DNA from: Pseudomonas oryzihabitans | GTDB lineage: Bacteria; Pseudomonadota; Gammaproteobacteria; Pseudomonadales; Pseudomonadaceae | NCBI RefSeq assembly: GCF_001518815.1 | Contig: NZ_CP013987.1 | Coordinates: 124,001-188,000 of the forward strand | Length of the DNA stretch: 64,000 nucleotides | Reading direction: 5' to 3' | In this document: positions 16,848 to 27,338 of the stretch, piece after piece | How positions within the stretch are numbered: position 1 is the first letter of the stretch | How the letters are laid out: every line of letters begins with the position of its first letter | The notes under the pieces: generated by a model | What the model saw: the letters and a program-made list of their open reading frames with translations, nothing else | Database searches by the model: none | What the model was told of the DNA's origin: nothing | Program-made: the position numbers and the translations under genes

Positions 16848-17780
16848 TCAGAGCTTGATGGCGGCGGGCTGGCCAGCCCGGGTGGTCACGCCCTGGAGGA
16901 AGGCGTCGAGGCGTTGCGGGTTGTTCTTGAGCCAGGCACGCGCAGCGTCCTTGGGTGCGGTGCGCTCCAGGATGGGGGCCATCACGGCGCTGACCTCGGC
17001 GCTGTCCATATGCAGGTTGGCGAGCAGGCGCTGGACATTGGGGCAGCGCTGCGGATAGTCGGCGGTGGTCACCACCGAGACCGTGGCCTGGCCTTCGTTG
17101 GGGCCGAAGACATCCTCGCTGCCGGTCAGGTAGCGCATCTTGATCTGCAGATTCATGGGGTGCGGCTTCCAGCCGAAGAACACGATCCATTCCTTGCGCT
17201 TCTCGGCCCGGCGCACGGCGGTGAGCATGCCCGCCTCGCTGGACTCCACCAGCTGGAAGTCCTTGAGGCCGAAGCGGTCGGTCTTGATCATCTCGGCGGT
17301 GCCGCGATTGGCGCCGCTACCCGGCTCGATGCCGTAGATCTTGCCGCCGAGCTTGTCCTTGAAGCGGGCGATGTCGGCAAAGGTCTTCAGGCCGGCCTGG
17401 TAGACGTACTCGGGCACCGCGAAGGTGGACTGGGCATCGGCCAGCAGCGGCGGGGCCAACACCTTGACCTGGCCCTTGTCGACGAAGGGCTGCACCACCG
17501 GCTGCATGGTGGGCTGCCAGTAGCCGAGGAAGACATCCAGGTTCTTGTCGCCCATGGCCGCCATGATGATCTGTTGCGAGGCGGTGGTCGGCTTGACCCC
17601 GTAGCCGAGGCCTTCGAGCATGACCTCGGCCAGGGCGCTGGTAGCGACCACGTCGGTCCAGCCGACGACGCCCAGGCGCACGGTCTGGCAGCTGTCGGGA
17701 TCGGCGGCGCGAGCGCTGCCTAGGGTGGCGGCGAGGAGGCCGCAGGCGAGGAGGGTGGCACGAAAGGTCTTGTTAGGCAT
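16848..17780 (-). CDS. caiX: Carnitine-binding periplasmic protein of a glycine-betaine-type ABC importer
   Basis: The 310-residue protein has a signal peptide ([20 protein letters not shown], cleavage near ARA-AD) and the OpuAC/ProX fold: [15 protein letters not shown], with aromatic residues for the quaternary-ammonium cage, and GWKPHPMN. No permease or ATPase is adjacent, in line with CaiX of Pseudomonas, which shares the core CbcWV transporter. It is the first gene of the carnitine operon, divergent from the AraC-type regulator. Confidence 0.9.
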   Translation of the reverse strand: MPNKTFRATLLACGLLAATLGSARAADPDSCQTVRLGVVGWTDVVATSALAEVMLEGLGYGVKPTTASQQIIMAAMGDKNLDVFLGYWQPTMQPVVQPFVDKGQVKVLAPPLLADAQSTFAVPEYVYQAGLKTFADIARFKDKLGGKIYGIEPGSGANRGTAEMIKTDRFGLKDFQLVESSEAGMLTAVRRAEKRKEWIVFFGWKPHPMNLQIKMRYLTGSEDVFGPNEGQATVSVVTTADYPQRCPNVQRLLANLHMDSAEVSAVMAPILERTAPKDAARAWLKNNPQRLDAFLQGVTTRAGQPAAIKL

Positions 17781-17935
17781 GGCGAACTCCCTGGGTCGGC
17801 GGGCCGAGGATGACTGCCGGTGCCTTCTACCCTAGGCGCCTTGCCGGAGCGGCATGCGCAGCCCGACGACCGGAATTTGCACCCTGGCGACCTTCTTGCT
17901 TGCCAAAGCGGATCGTTACCGAGGACGCCCCACCC
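17781..17935. promoter_or_regulatory. Divergent control region between caiX operon and cdhR
   Basis: This 155-base region separates the oppositely transcribed carnitine operon and its AraC-type regulator gene, so both promoters and the regulator's site should lie here. I see no perfect palindrome that I could call as the operator. Confidence 0.45.
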
Positions 17936-18919
17936 ATGCCGCAGTCCTTTGCCTTTCTCCTGCTGCCCGGCTTTTCCGCCCTGGGCTTCATCGCCACCCT
18001 GGAACCCCTGCGAGTGGCCAATCGATTCCGTCCGGGCAGCTATGACTGGCGCATCCTCGGACGTGACGGGGCAGCGGTGACTGCCAGCAACGGCATGTCG
18101 GTCAATGTCGACGGCGGCCTGGACGCGCTGGCGCCGGGTACCACCCTGTTCGTGGTGGCCGGTTTCGAGCCCCTGGCCCATTACGACGATGGCCTCGCCG
18201 TCTGGCTACGCCAGGTCGCCCGCCACGGCCATCCCCTGGGCGGCATCGACACCGGCGCCCTGGTGCTGGCCCGCGCCGGCCTGCTCGATGGCCATAGGGT
18301 CACCCTGCACTGGGAGGCGGTGGCGGCCTTTCGCGAAGCCTGGCCGCAACTGGCGGTGACCGGCGAGCTGTTCGAGATCGACCGCGGCCGCATCACCTGC
18401 GCCGGCGGCACGGCCAGTCTCGATCTGCTGCTGGAGCTGATCGGCCGCAGCCACGGCAGCGAGCTGGCGGTGCAGGTCTCCGAGCAATTCGTGCTGGGCC
18501 GCATCCGCCCGCCGCGGGAGCACCAGCGGCTCCAGGTGGCCCAGCGTTATGGCATCGCCAACTCCAAGCTGATCCGCGTGGTGGAGCGCATGGAGCGCCA
18601 CACCGAGACGCCCCTGGGTACCCTGGAGCTGGCCGCCGGCATCCAGGTGACCCGCCGCCAGCTGGAGCGGCTGTTCCGGCTCTATCTGCAGACGACGCCC
18701 TCCACCTTCTATCTGCAGCTGCGCCTGGACCGGGCGCGCCAGCTCCTGCAGCAGGGCGAGGCCAGCGTGCTGGACGTGGCTCTGGCCTGCGGCTTCGAGT
18801 CCGCCTCCTATTTCTCCCGCTGCTACCGGCAGCGCTTCGGCCTGAGTCCGCGGGAGGATCGGCCCCGCCGCGAGGGCCGGCTGTCGGCGGACGAGCTCGC
18901 CATGGTCGCTGACCGCTAG
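17936..18919 (+). CDS. cdhR: AraC-family regulator with GATase1-like domain (carnitine regulator)
   Basis: The 327-residue product has an N-terminal class-I glutamine-amidotransferase-like sensor (FAFLLLPGFSALGFIATLEPL, residues about 5-25) and a C-terminal double helix-turn-helix with LDVALACGFESASYFSRCY. This is the CdhR/GbdR/ArgR architecture of Pseudomonas. Its position divergent from caiX points to CdhR, which senses carnitine; GbdR, a relative that senses betaine and dimethylglycine, is less likely here. The start follows GAGGACG; upstream in-frame codons lack family similarity. Confidence 0.85.
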   Translation: MPQSFAFLLLPGFSALGFIATLEPLRVANRFRPGSYDWRILGRDGAAVTASNGMSVNVDGGLDALAPGTTLFVVAGFEPLAHYDDGLAVWLRQVARHGHPLGGIDTGALVLARAGLLDGHRVTLHWEAVAAFREAWPQLAVTGELFEIDRGRITCAGGTASLDLLLELIGRSHGSELAVQVSEQFVLGRIRPPREHQRLQVAQRYGIANSKLIRVVERMERHTETPLGTLELAAGIQVTRRQLERLFRLYLQTTPSTFYLQLRLDRARQLLQQGEASVLDVALACGFESASYFSRCYRQRFGLSPREDRPRREGRLSADELAMVADR

Positions 18920-19050
18920 CGCGCGCCCAGGCCTGACGCTTCTGGTGATACCCCTGTCGTTTTTGCATCCGGTCGGCCGGAACCCCGGGGCTATGCTGGC
19001 CTCGAATCGCCGGCACCCGTTCCGGCGCGAGACCTACGCCGGAGCCCGTC

Positions 19051-20028
<978 letters not shown>

Positions 20029-20116
20029 TCCCGACGAACCCTTTCCACCCCTTTGTGATCGTCGGGCTTCGCTAGCGCTTAACCCGACCTACGACCCTCT
20101 GTTCTGGAGTATCCGC

Positions 20117-20647
20117 ATGGCCAGCCACGCCCCCGAAATGCCCATCCAGGTCGACGACGAAACCGGCGTCTGGACCACCGACGCCCTGCCGATGCTGTAC
20201 GTACCTCGGCACTTCTTCGTCAACAACCACATGGGCATCGAAGAAGTCCTGGGCGCCGACAAGTATGCCGAGATCCTCTACAAGGCCGGCTACAAGTCGG
20301 CCTGGCACTGGTGCGAAAAGGAAGCCGAATGCCATGGCATCAACGGCGCCGCGGTATTCGAGCACTACATGAAGCGCCTGTCGCAGCGCGGCTGGGGCCT
20401 GTTCGAGACCCAGAAGCTCGACCTGGAAACCGGCTACGCCGAGGTCAAGCTCAAGCATTCCGCCTTCGTCTACGTCTACGGCAAGGTCAATCGCAAGGTG
20501 GACTACATGTTCACCGGCTGGTTCTCCGGTGCCATCGACCAGATCCTGGCCGCCAAGGGCAGTGCCATCCGCACCGTCACCGTGCAGGAATACAGCGGCT
20601 CCGAAGAAGGCCACGACGACGGCCTGTTCGTCACCCGTCCGAAGTAA
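20117..20647 (+). CDS. DUF5943 / 4-vinyl-reductase-like protein of the dgc cluster
   Basis: The 176-residue soluble protein is conserved next to dgcA in Pseudomonas. Its middle (ADKYAEILYKAGYKSAWHWCEKEAEC) and C-terminus resemble the V4R (4-vinyl reductase) small-molecule-binding domain. No catalytic residues are evident; a cofactor or substrate chaperone role for DgcAB is only a guess. It sits 88 bases after the dipeptidase gene and 105 before dgcA on one strand. Confidence 0.8.
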   Translation: MASHAPEMPIQVDDETGVWTTDALPMLYVPRHFFVNNHMGIEEVLGADKYAEILYKAGYKSAWHWCEKEAECHGINGAAVFEHYMKRLSQRGWGLFETQKLDLETGYAEVKLKHSAFVYVYGKVNRKVDYMFTGWFSGAIDQILAAKGSAIRTVTVQEYSGSEEGHDDGLFVTRPK

Positions 20648-20752
20648 CGTCACTCCAGCGGGTGGGGGGCGGCCCGGTCGCCACCACCCCCGCGACACCC
20701 AAGAGCAAGAGCGCGGCTCAAGACCGCGCACCAGCCGATCGAGGAGAAGGTC

Positions 20753-22813
20753 ATGGCCTTCGAAGCAATGTTCCAGCCGATCCAGATCGGCAAGCTCACC
20801 ATCCGTAACCGCGTGCTCTCCACGGCTCACGCCGAGGTCTACGCCACCGACGGCGGCATGACCACCGACAGATACGTCAAGTATTACGAAGAAAAGGCCA
20901 AGGGCGGCATCGGCCTGGCCATCTGCGGGGGCTCCTCGGTGGTCGCCATCGACAGCCCGCAGCACTGGTGGAGTTCGGTCAACCTGGCCACCGACCGCAT
21001 CATTCCGCATTTCCAGAATCTGGCCGATGCCATGCACAAGCATGGCGCCAAGATCATGATCCAGATTACTCACATGGGGCGCCGCTCGCGCTGGGATGGC
21101 GGCCACTGGCCGACCCTGATGTCGCCGTCGGGCATCCGCGAGCCCGTGCACCGCGCCACCTGCAAGACCATCGAGCCGGAAGAGATCTGGCGGGTGATCG
21201 GCAACTTCGCCCAGGCCGCGCGCCGGGCCAAGGCCGGTGGCCTGGACGGCGTCGAGCTGTCCGCCGTGCACCAGCACATGATCGACCAGTTCTGGTCGCC
21301 GCGCGTCAACAAGCGTACCGACGAGTGGGGCGGCAGCTTCGAGAACCGCATGAGATTCGGCCTGGAGGTGCTCAAGGCCGTACGCGCCGAGGTCGGTGAC
21401 GACTTCTGCGTCGGCATGCGCATCACCGGGGACGAATTCCACCCGGACGGCCTGTCCCACGACGACATGAAGCAGATCGCCAAGTACTACAGCGACACCG
21501 GCATGCTCGACTTCATCGGCGTGGTCGGCTCGGGTTGCGACACCCACAACACCCTGGCCAACGTCATCCCCAACATGACCTATCCGCCGGAGCCCTTCCT
21601 GCACCTGGCCGCGGGCATCAAGGAAGTGGTCGACGTCCCGGTGCTGCACGCCCAGAACATCAAGGACCCCAACCAGGCCACCCGCATCCTGGAAGGTGGC
21701 TATGTCGACATGGTCGGCATGACCCGTGCGCACATGGCCGACCCGCACCTGATCACCAAGATCAAGATGGGCCAGATCGACCAGATCCGTCAGTGCGTCG
21801 GCGCCAACTACTGCATCGACCGCCAGTACAACGGCCTGGACGTGCTGTGCATCCAGAACGCCGCCACCAGCCGCGAATACATGGGCCTGCCGCACATCAT
21901 CGAGAAGTCCACCGGACCCAAGCGCAAGGTGGTCGTCGTCGGCGGCGGTCCCGCCGGCATGGAGGCCGCCCGCGTCTCGGCCGAGCGCGGCCATGACGTC
22001 ACCCTGTTCGAGAAGCAGGAGCAACTCGGTGGCCAGATCACCCTGGCCTCCCGCGCCCCGCAGCGCGACCAGATCGCCGGCATCACCCGCTGGTACCAGC
22101 TGGAGCTGACGCGCCTGGGCATCGACCTGCGCCTGGGCACCGCTGCCGATCCGGCGACCATCCTCGACCTGCGGCCGGACATCGTCATCCTGGCCAACGG
22201 CGGCCACCCCTTCCTGGAGCAGGTCGATCACTGGCATGCCGCCGAGGGCCTGGTCGTCAGCAGCTGGGACATCCTCTCGGGCAAGGTCGAGCCGGGCAAG
22301 AACGTGCTGGTGTACGACACCATCTGCGAATTCACCGGGATGTCCGTGGCCGACTACCTGGCCGACAAGGGCGCCCAGGTGGAAATCGTCACCGACGACA
22401 TCAAGCCGGGCGTGGCCATCGGCGGGACCACCTTCCCGACCTACTACCGCAGCCTCTATCCCAAGGAAGTGATCATGACCGGCGACCTGATGCTGGAAAA
22501 GGTCTACGCCGAGGGCGACAAGAAGATCGCGGTACTGGAGAACGAATACACCGGCGCCCGCGAGGAGCGCGTGGTCGACCAAGTCGTCATCGAGAACGGC
22601 GTACGGCCGGACGAGGGGCTCTACTACGCCCTCAAGGAAGACTCGCGCAACAAGGGCCAGATGGACATCGAGGCGCTGTTCGCCATCGAGCCGCAGCCTG
22701 CGCTCGGCGAGACCGGCAACGGCTACCTGCTCTACCGGATCGGTGACTGCGTGGCCCAGCGCAACACCCACGCCGCCATCTACGACGCCCTGCGCCTGTG
22801 CAAGGACTTCTAA
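20753..22813 (+). CDS. dgcA: Dimethylglycine demethylase subunit DgcA
   Basis: The 686-residue protein has a trimethylamine-dehydrogenase-like layout: an N-terminal FMN TIM barrel (residues about 1-340, starting FEPIQIGKLTIRN-like FQPIQIGKLTIRNRVLS), a cysteine cluster (C348, C354, C366) and a C-terminal FAD/NAD-type Rossmann region (VVVVGGGPAGMEAARVSAERG, about residues 393-413). It demethylates dimethylglycine to sarcosine, passing electrons on through DgcB and an electron-transfer flavoprotein. Where trimethylamine dehydrogenase has a four-cysteine 4Fe-4S motif, one position is Ala (A351) here. Confidence 0.92.
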   Translation: MAFEAMFQPIQIGKLTIRNRVLSTAHAEVYATDGGMTTDRYVKYYEEKAKGGIGLAICGGSSVVAIDSPQHWWSSVNLATDRIIPHFQNLADAMHKHGAKIMIQITHMGRRSRWDGGHWPTLMSPSGIREPVHRATCKTIEPEEIWRVIGNFAQAARRAKAGGLDGVELSAVHQHMIDQFWSPRVNKRTDEWGGSFENRMRFGLEVLKAVRAEVGDDFCVGMRITGDEFHPDGLSHDDMKQIAKYYSDTGMLDFIGVVGSGCDTHNTLANVIPNMTYPPEPFLHLAAGIKEVVDVPVLHAQNIKDPNQATRILEGGYVDMVGMTRAHMADPHLITKIKMGQIDQIRQCVGANYCIDRQYNGLDVLCIQNAATSREYMGLPHIIEKSTGPKRKVVVVGGGPAGMEAARVSAERGHDVTLFEKQEQLGGQITLASRAPQRDQIAGITRWYQLELTRLGIDLRLGTAADPATILDLRPDIVILANGGHPFLEQVDHWHAAEGLVVSSWDILSGKVEPGKNVLVYDTICEFTGMSVADYLADKGAQVEIVTDDIKPGVAIGGTTFPTYYRSLYPKEVIMTGDLMLEKVYAEGDKKIAVLENEYTGAREERVVDQVVIENGVRPDEGLYYALKEDSRNKGQMDIEALFAIEPQPALGETGNGYLLYRIGDCVAQRNTHAAIYDALRLCKDF

Positions 22814-22840
22814 GACGGCCTAATCGCTGCTCGGAAATTC

Positions 22841-22900
22841 GCGGCCATGGGCCGCTCCTACAGGCTCCGAACGTCCCTCGTAGGAGCGGCCCATGGCCGC
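22841..22900. repeat. REP-type palindrome (dgcA-dgcB gap)
   Basis: A perfect 21-bp inverted repeat (22841-22861 with 22880-22900) includes the arm GTAGGAGCGGCCCATGGCCG and an 18-base centre. This matches the Pseudomonas REP type; a diverged copy lies at 27381-27460. It may form an mRNA hairpin between dgcA and dgcB. Confidence 0.8.
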
Positions 22901-22978
22901 GATAGCTCACCTTCTGCGGCCTCCGGCGCTTCGCTACCCCGGCCGCGCCTGCGGGGCCCGCCCTGTGAGGATAGATCG

Positions 22979-24970
22979 ATGTTGAACACCATCCTCCCCA
23001 TCCTGCTCTTCGCCGCCCTGGCCCTTACCGTGATCGGCGCCGTGCGGCGTTTCAGTCTCTGGCGACAAGGGCGTCCGGCCGAGGTCGACTGGCTCGGCGG
23101 GCTACTGAAAATGCCGCGGCGCTACCTGGTGGATCTGCACCACGTGGTCGACCGCGACAAGTACATCTCCAAGACCCACGTGGCCACTGCTGGCGGTTTC
23201 GTCCTGGCGGCCCTGCTGGCCATCCTGGTGCACGGCTTCGGCCTGCACAGCCGCATCCTCGGCTGGGCGCTGCTGGCGGCCACCGCCTGCATGTTCACCG
23301 GCGCCCTGTTCGTCGCCAAGCGCCGTCGCGATCCGCCGGCGCGGCTGTCCAAGGGCCCCTGGATGCGTTTGCCCAAGAGCCTGCTGGCCTTTGCCGCAAG
23401 CTTCTTCATCGCCACCCTGCCGGTCGCCGGTATCCTGCCGGAAGGCTTTGGTGGCTGGATTCTGGCCGCGGTCCTGGCGGTCGGCGTGGCCTGGGGCGTA
23501 TCCGAGATGTTCCTCGGCATGACCTGGGGCGGCCCCATCAAGCACGCCTTCGCCGGTGCCCTGCACCTGGCCTGGCACCGTCGCGCCGAGCGCTTCAGCA
23601 CGCCGCACAACGCCAGCGCCGCGCGCTCCAGTGGCCTCAAGGCCCTGAACCTGCACGATCCCAAGGCGCCGCTGGGCGTGGAAAAGCCCGCTGACTTCAC
23701 CTGGAACCAGCTGCTCGGCTTCGACGCCTGCGTCCAGTGCGGTCGCTGCGAGGCCATGTGCCCGGCCTTCGCCGCCGGCCAGCCGCTCAACCCCAAGAAG
23801 CTGATCCAGGACATGGTGGTCGGCCTCAAGGGCGGCAGCGATGCCCATTACTTTGGCTCGCCGTATCCGGGCAAGCCGGTCGGCGAGCACGCGGGTGGTC
23901 CGCACCTGCCCATCGTCGCGCGTCAGGGCAAGGCCCTGGTGGACGCCGAGACCCTCTGGTCGTGCACCACCTGCCGTGCCTGTGTCGAGGAATGCCCGAT
24001 GATGATCGAGCACGTCGATGCCATCGTCGACATGCGTCGTCACCTGACCCTGGAGCGCGGCGAGACGCCGAACAAGGGCGCCGAGGTGCTGGAGAATCTC
24101 ATCGCCACCGACAACCCCGGCGGCTTCGCCCCCGGTGGTCGCCTGAACTGGGCCGCCGACCTGGACCTGCCGCTGATGAAGGACAAGGGCCAGGCCGAGG
24201 TGCTGTTCTGGGTCGGCGACGGCGCCTTCGACATGCGCAACCAACGCACCCTGCGCGCCTTCGTCAAGGTGCTCAAGGCGGCCAAGGTGGACTTCGCCGT
24301 GCTCGGCCTGGAAGAACGCGACAGCGGCGACGTGGCCCGCCGTCTGGGTGACGAGGCCACCTTCCAGCAACTGGCCAAGCGCAACATCGAGACCCTGAGC
24401 CAGTATCGCTTCCAGACCATCGTCTCCTGCGATCCCCACAGCTTCCACATGCTCAAGAACGAATACGGCGATCTGGGTGGCCACTACCAGATGCAGCACC
24501 ACAGCACCTTCATCGAGACCCTGCTCAGCCGTGGCTCCCTGCATCTCGGGCAGCATGCCCTGGCCGAGCAGGGCGCCACCATCACCTATCACGATCCCTG
24601 CTACCTGGGCCGTTACAACGGCGAGTACGAGGCGCCGCGCGCGGTACTCAAGGCGCTGGGCATCGCGGTCAAGGAGATGGAGCGTTCCGGCTTCCGTTCG
24701 CGCTGCTGCGGCGGTGGCGGCGGAGCGCCCATCACCGATATCCCCGGCAAGCAGCGGATTCCCGACATGCGCATGGCCGACATCAAGGAAACCGGCGCCG
24801 AGCTGGTGGCCGTGGGCTGCCCTCAGTGCACCCTGATGCTGGAAGGCGTGGTCGCCCCGCGTCCTGAGATCAAGGACATCGCCGAGCTGGTGGCCGAAGC
24901 CATCGTCGAGGCGCCGGTGGACAGCAAGCCGGCCGCCGCGCGGCGGCCAGTGGCGGAGGCCTTGTCGTGA
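22979..24970 (+). CDS. dgcB: Dimethylglycine demethylase subunit DgcB (membrane Fe-S electron carrier)
   Basis: The 663-residue protein starts with a hydrophobic segment (residues about 1-24) and has four to five membrane helices in the first 230 residues. It then carries two 4Fe-4S ferredoxin motifs (CVQCGRCEAMCP and CTTCRACVEECP) and a C-terminal heterodisulfide-reductase-type CCG domain (RSRCCGGGGGA). This matches DgcB, which carries electrons from DgcA. The ATG at 22979 follows GAGGAT; upstream in-frame sequence belongs to the REP region. Confidence 0.92.
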   Translation: MLNTILPILLFAALALTVIGAVRRFSLWRQGRPAEVDWLGGLLKMPRRYLVDLHHVVDRDKYISKTHVATAGGFVLAALLAILVHGFGLHSRILGWALLAATACMFTGALFVAKRRRDPPARLSKGPWMRLPKSLLAFAASFFIATLPVAGILPEGFGGWILAAVLAVGVAWGVSEMFLGMTWGGPIKHAFAGALHLAWHRRAERFSTPHNASAARSSGLKALNLHDPKAPLGVEKPADFTWNQLLGFDACVQCGRCEAMCPAFAAGQPLNPKKLIQDMVVGLKGGSDAHYFGSPYPGKPVGEHAGGPHLPIVARQGKALVDAETLWSCTTCRACVEECPMMIEHVDAIVDMRRHLTLERGETPNKGAEVLENLIATDNPGGFAPGGRLNWAADLDLPLMKDKGQAEVLFWVGDGAFDMRNQRTLRAFVKVLKAAKVDFAVLGLEERDSGDVARRLGDEATFQQLAKRNIETLSQYRFQTIVSCDPHSFHMLKNEYGDLGGHYQMQHHSTFIETLLSRGSLHLGQHALAEQGATITYHDPCYLGRYNGEYEAPRAVLKALGIAVKEMERSGFRSRCCGGGGGAPITDIPGKQRIPDMRMADIKETGAELVAVGCPQCTLMLEGVVAPRPEIKDIAELVAEAIVEAPVDSKPAAARRPVAEALS

Positions 24971-24984
24971 GTGCGGTGTGTGGC

Positions 24985-25096
24985 CCCCTCACCCTGACCC
25001 TCTCCCCGAGAGGAGAGGGGATGGCTACCTGCGTCCGGGCAGTCCAGTCGCTTTTCACCCCCTCACCCCTCAGGGGAGAGGGTTGCGGTGAGGGGG
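24985..25096. repeat. Repeat element with CCCTCACCCT-type inverted ends (dgcB-etfA gap)
   Basis: The left end (24985-25007, starting CCCCTCACCCTGACCCTCTC) is inversely matched by the right end (25073-25096, ending GGTTGCGGTGAGGGGG). It is the same family as 5799-5974, here shorter. It fills most of the 169-base gap between dgcB and etfA. Confidence 0.75.
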
Positions 25097-25139
25097 CCAC
25101 CACGCCCATCGCCCAACATTCCCACACGGAGCGCACAGC

Positions 25140-26374
25140 ATGAGCATCATTCGTCGCGACCCGCGCCGCGAGTGGATCGCGCGCAACCGTCTGCATCCGC
25201 TGCACGCAAGTATCGCCAGCAGCGCCGATGCCGAAAGCCGCTGGATGGGCCCCAATGGCCTGGTCCGCAAGAATCCCCACGCCGCTGCCGCCGGCTTCGT
25301 CGGTCCCCAGGGCGTCAAGCGTATCGACCGTAGTGGCGCCCAGCAGGGCGGCGGCCGTCGTGGCGCTGCCCAGGCCGTGGAAGAACAGCTGCCCCTGCAC
25401 CGGATCGCCGAGCCGGCCTTCTACATCGCCGTGGTGCCGGACCTGGTCAGCGGTCGCCTGACCGCCCACGACCGCGACCTGCTGGGCCTGGCCCGGCAGC
25501 TGGCCGGCGCCGAGGGCGCGGTGCTGGCGGTGGTCTTTGGTGAGGTCAAGGAAACCGCCTTCGACACCGCCGGGGTGGATCGCCTGCTGCATCTGGAAGG
25601 CGAGCAATTCCAGGGCTATGCCCCGAACAGCGGGTACTCGCGCTGCGCGCGGTCAACAACGAACTGCAGCCGCGCCACTGGCTGCTGCCCGACAGCCGCA
25701 GTGGTGGCGGTGAACTGGGTCGGCGCCTCGGCGCGGCCCTGCACGAGCGTCCTGCTACCCGTGTCTGGCAGGTCAAGGACGGCCTGGTCACCGGCCGCGC
25801 CGGTGCCGGTCGCCAGGATCTGCAGCAGCCGCTGCCGCGCCTGGTCCTGGCCCTGCCGGAGTGCGCGGAGCCGGTCGGCGAGACCCGTCACGAAGTCCTG
25901 CCCGTGCAGCTGGAAGGCAACATCGCCCGGCACCTGTCGCGCATCGAGGATCTCGGCCCGGTGGCGGTGGATCCCATGCAGATCCCCCTGGGCGAAGCCG
26001 AATTCATTCTTTCCGGTGGCAATGGCATCCGCGACTGGGAGCTGTTCCACAGCACCGCCGCGCTGCTGGGTGCCACCGAGGGCGCCTCGCGGGTAGCGGT
26101 AGACGACGGCCATATGCCGCGCAACCGCCAGGTCGGCGCCACCGGTACCTGGGTCACCGCCAGGGTCTATCTGGCCGTGGGCATCTCCGGCGCCGTGCAG
26201 CACCTGCAGGGCATCGCCAGCTGCGACAAGGTCATCGCCATCAACACCAATCCGGGCTGTGACATGGTCAAGCGTGCCGATCTGTCGGTGATCGGCAACG
26301 GTGACGCCATCCTGGCCGCCCTGGCGCGGCTGGTCGAACAACAGCGGGCAGGGGAGTTGCAGGATGTCGCTTGA
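25140..26374 (+). pseudogene. etfA: Electron-transfer flavoprotein alpha subunit (etfA, dgc cluster), frameshifted
   Basis: Frame 25140-25625 encodes the N-terminal domain (MSIIRRDPRREWIARNRLHP through LLHLEGEQFQGYAP). The next residues expected for the family (EQRVLALRAVNNELQPRHWL) are in a different frame. That frame continues without a stop to 26374 through the FAD-binding EtfA C-terminus (VAVDDGHMPRNRQVGATGTW, AINTNPGCDMVKRADLSVIG). A single missing G after 25625 explains it. In the first frame translation would run on to a stop at 26096. It is either a real loss, a sequencing error or recoding. Intact, it would be about 411 residues and pair with EtfB to accept electrons from DgcAB. Confidence 0.85.
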
Positions 26375-27164
26375 GCAGAAGCTGCCGTCGCTGGACGGCG
26401 TCAATGTCGTGGCCCTGGTCTCCGTTGGTGCTCACCCGACCTCCGGGCGGGCACGGCGGGCGGAACAGGATGCCCGCGCGGTGGAACTCGGCCTGCGCCT
26501 AGTCGGCGAACGTCTGCGCGTGCTGCATGCCGGTAACCCCGCCGAAGAGGCCCTGCGCGGCTATCTGGGCATGGGCGTGCCGGCTCTGCACGTGCTGGAA
26601 CAGCCGGCGGGCGCCGATGCCCTGCCGGCGCTCGGCGATACCCTGCGTGACGTCGGTGCCGGCCTGGTGCTGACGGGCAGCCAGGCGGAAACCGGTGAGG
26701 GCTCCGGCCTGTTGCCCTATCTGCTGGCCGAAACCCTCGGCTGGCCCCTGGTGGTCGGCCTCGCCGCGGTGGAAGCCGTGGAAGGCGGCCAGGCGACCGT
26801 GCTCCAGGCCCTGCCGCGTGGTCAGCGGCGGCGGCTGCGGGTGCGTCTGCCCTTTGTCGCCAGCGTCGACAGCGCCGCGCCCTCGCCCCGCCAGAGCGCC
26901 TTCGGCCCCGCCCGCCGTGGCGAGCTGCAGGTGGAGACCACCGAGGTGGTACAGGACAGCCTGTTCGCAAGCGGCGAACTGCAGCCTGCCAAGGCCCGCC
27001 CCAAGCGTCTCAAGGTGATCAAGGCCAAGACCGCCGCCGACCGCTTCAAGGCCGCCACGGCCAAGGCCTCGGGCGATGGCGGCCAGGTCCTCAAGGACCT
27101 GACCCCGGAAGCGGCAGCAGCCGCCATCTTCAAGGTGTTGCGCGAGGAAGGGGTAGTACGCTGA
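26364..27164 (+). CDS. etfB: Electron-transfer flavoprotein beta subunit (dgc cluster)
   Basis: The 266-residue product (from MSLEQKLPSL) has the EtfB nucleotide-binding core: VVALVSVGAHPTSGRARRAEQD, GLVLTGSQAETGEGSGLLPYLLAETLGWPLV and LPRGQRRRLRVRLPFVASV. The AMP site of standard EtfB is here a divergent version typical of the dimethylglycine cluster. It overlaps the end of etfA by 11 bases. With etfA frameshifted it may lack its partner. Confidence 0.87.
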   Translation: MSLEQKLPSLDGVNVVALVSVGAHPTSGRARRAEQDARAVELGLRLVGERLRVLHAGNPAEEALRGYLGMGVPALHVLEQPAGADALPALGDTLRDVGAGLVLTGSQAETGEGSGLLPYLLAETLGWPLVVGLAAVEAVEGGQATVLQALPRGQRRRLRVRLPFVASVDSAAPSPRQSAFGPARRGELQVETTEVVQDSLFASGELQPAKARPKRLKVIKAKTAADRFKAATAKASGDGGQVLKDLTPEAAAAAIFKVLREEGVVR

Positions 27165-27176
27165 AGCTTTACCTCG

Positions 27177-27317
27177 CTCTCCCTCGGGGAGAGGGCGCCC
27201 TTCGCACCTGAGTTTCAGGTGGAAAAGGCTGCGCCGTTTTCCACGCTATGTGGCTACGGTGCCAAGGTCGCGCTCCGAACTACCCCCTCTCCCTCTGGGA
27301 GAGGGCTGGGGTGAGGG
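27177..27317. repeat. Third copy of the CCCTCACC-type element, and hairpin after etfB
   Basis: CTCTCCCTCGGGGAGAG (27177-27193) makes a hairpin 12 bases past the etfB stop. The right end (27283-27317, ending GAGGGCTGGGGTGAGGG) matches the ends of the elements at 5799 and 24985. The left outer arm is degenerate. The first hairpin may end the dgc transcript. Confidence 0.6.
27217..27244. repeat. 28-bp repeated hairpin, copy 1
   Basis: GTGGAAAA and TTTTCCAC enclose GGCTGCGCCG, so the unit is a self-complementary hairpin. The identical 28 bases (AGGTGGAAAAGG at the start) occur again at 27339-27366. Confidence 0.7.
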
Positions 27318-27338
27318 AAACCCCGGCACCTAAGCCTA

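Noticed and set aside
20072..22771. An 899-codon open frame on the minus strand, antisense to dgcA
   Set aside because: It has no recognisable domains, is rich in His/Val/Gly/Asp as expected of a GC-rich antisense frame, and exactly covers a well-supported gene. Codon bias, not coding, explains it.
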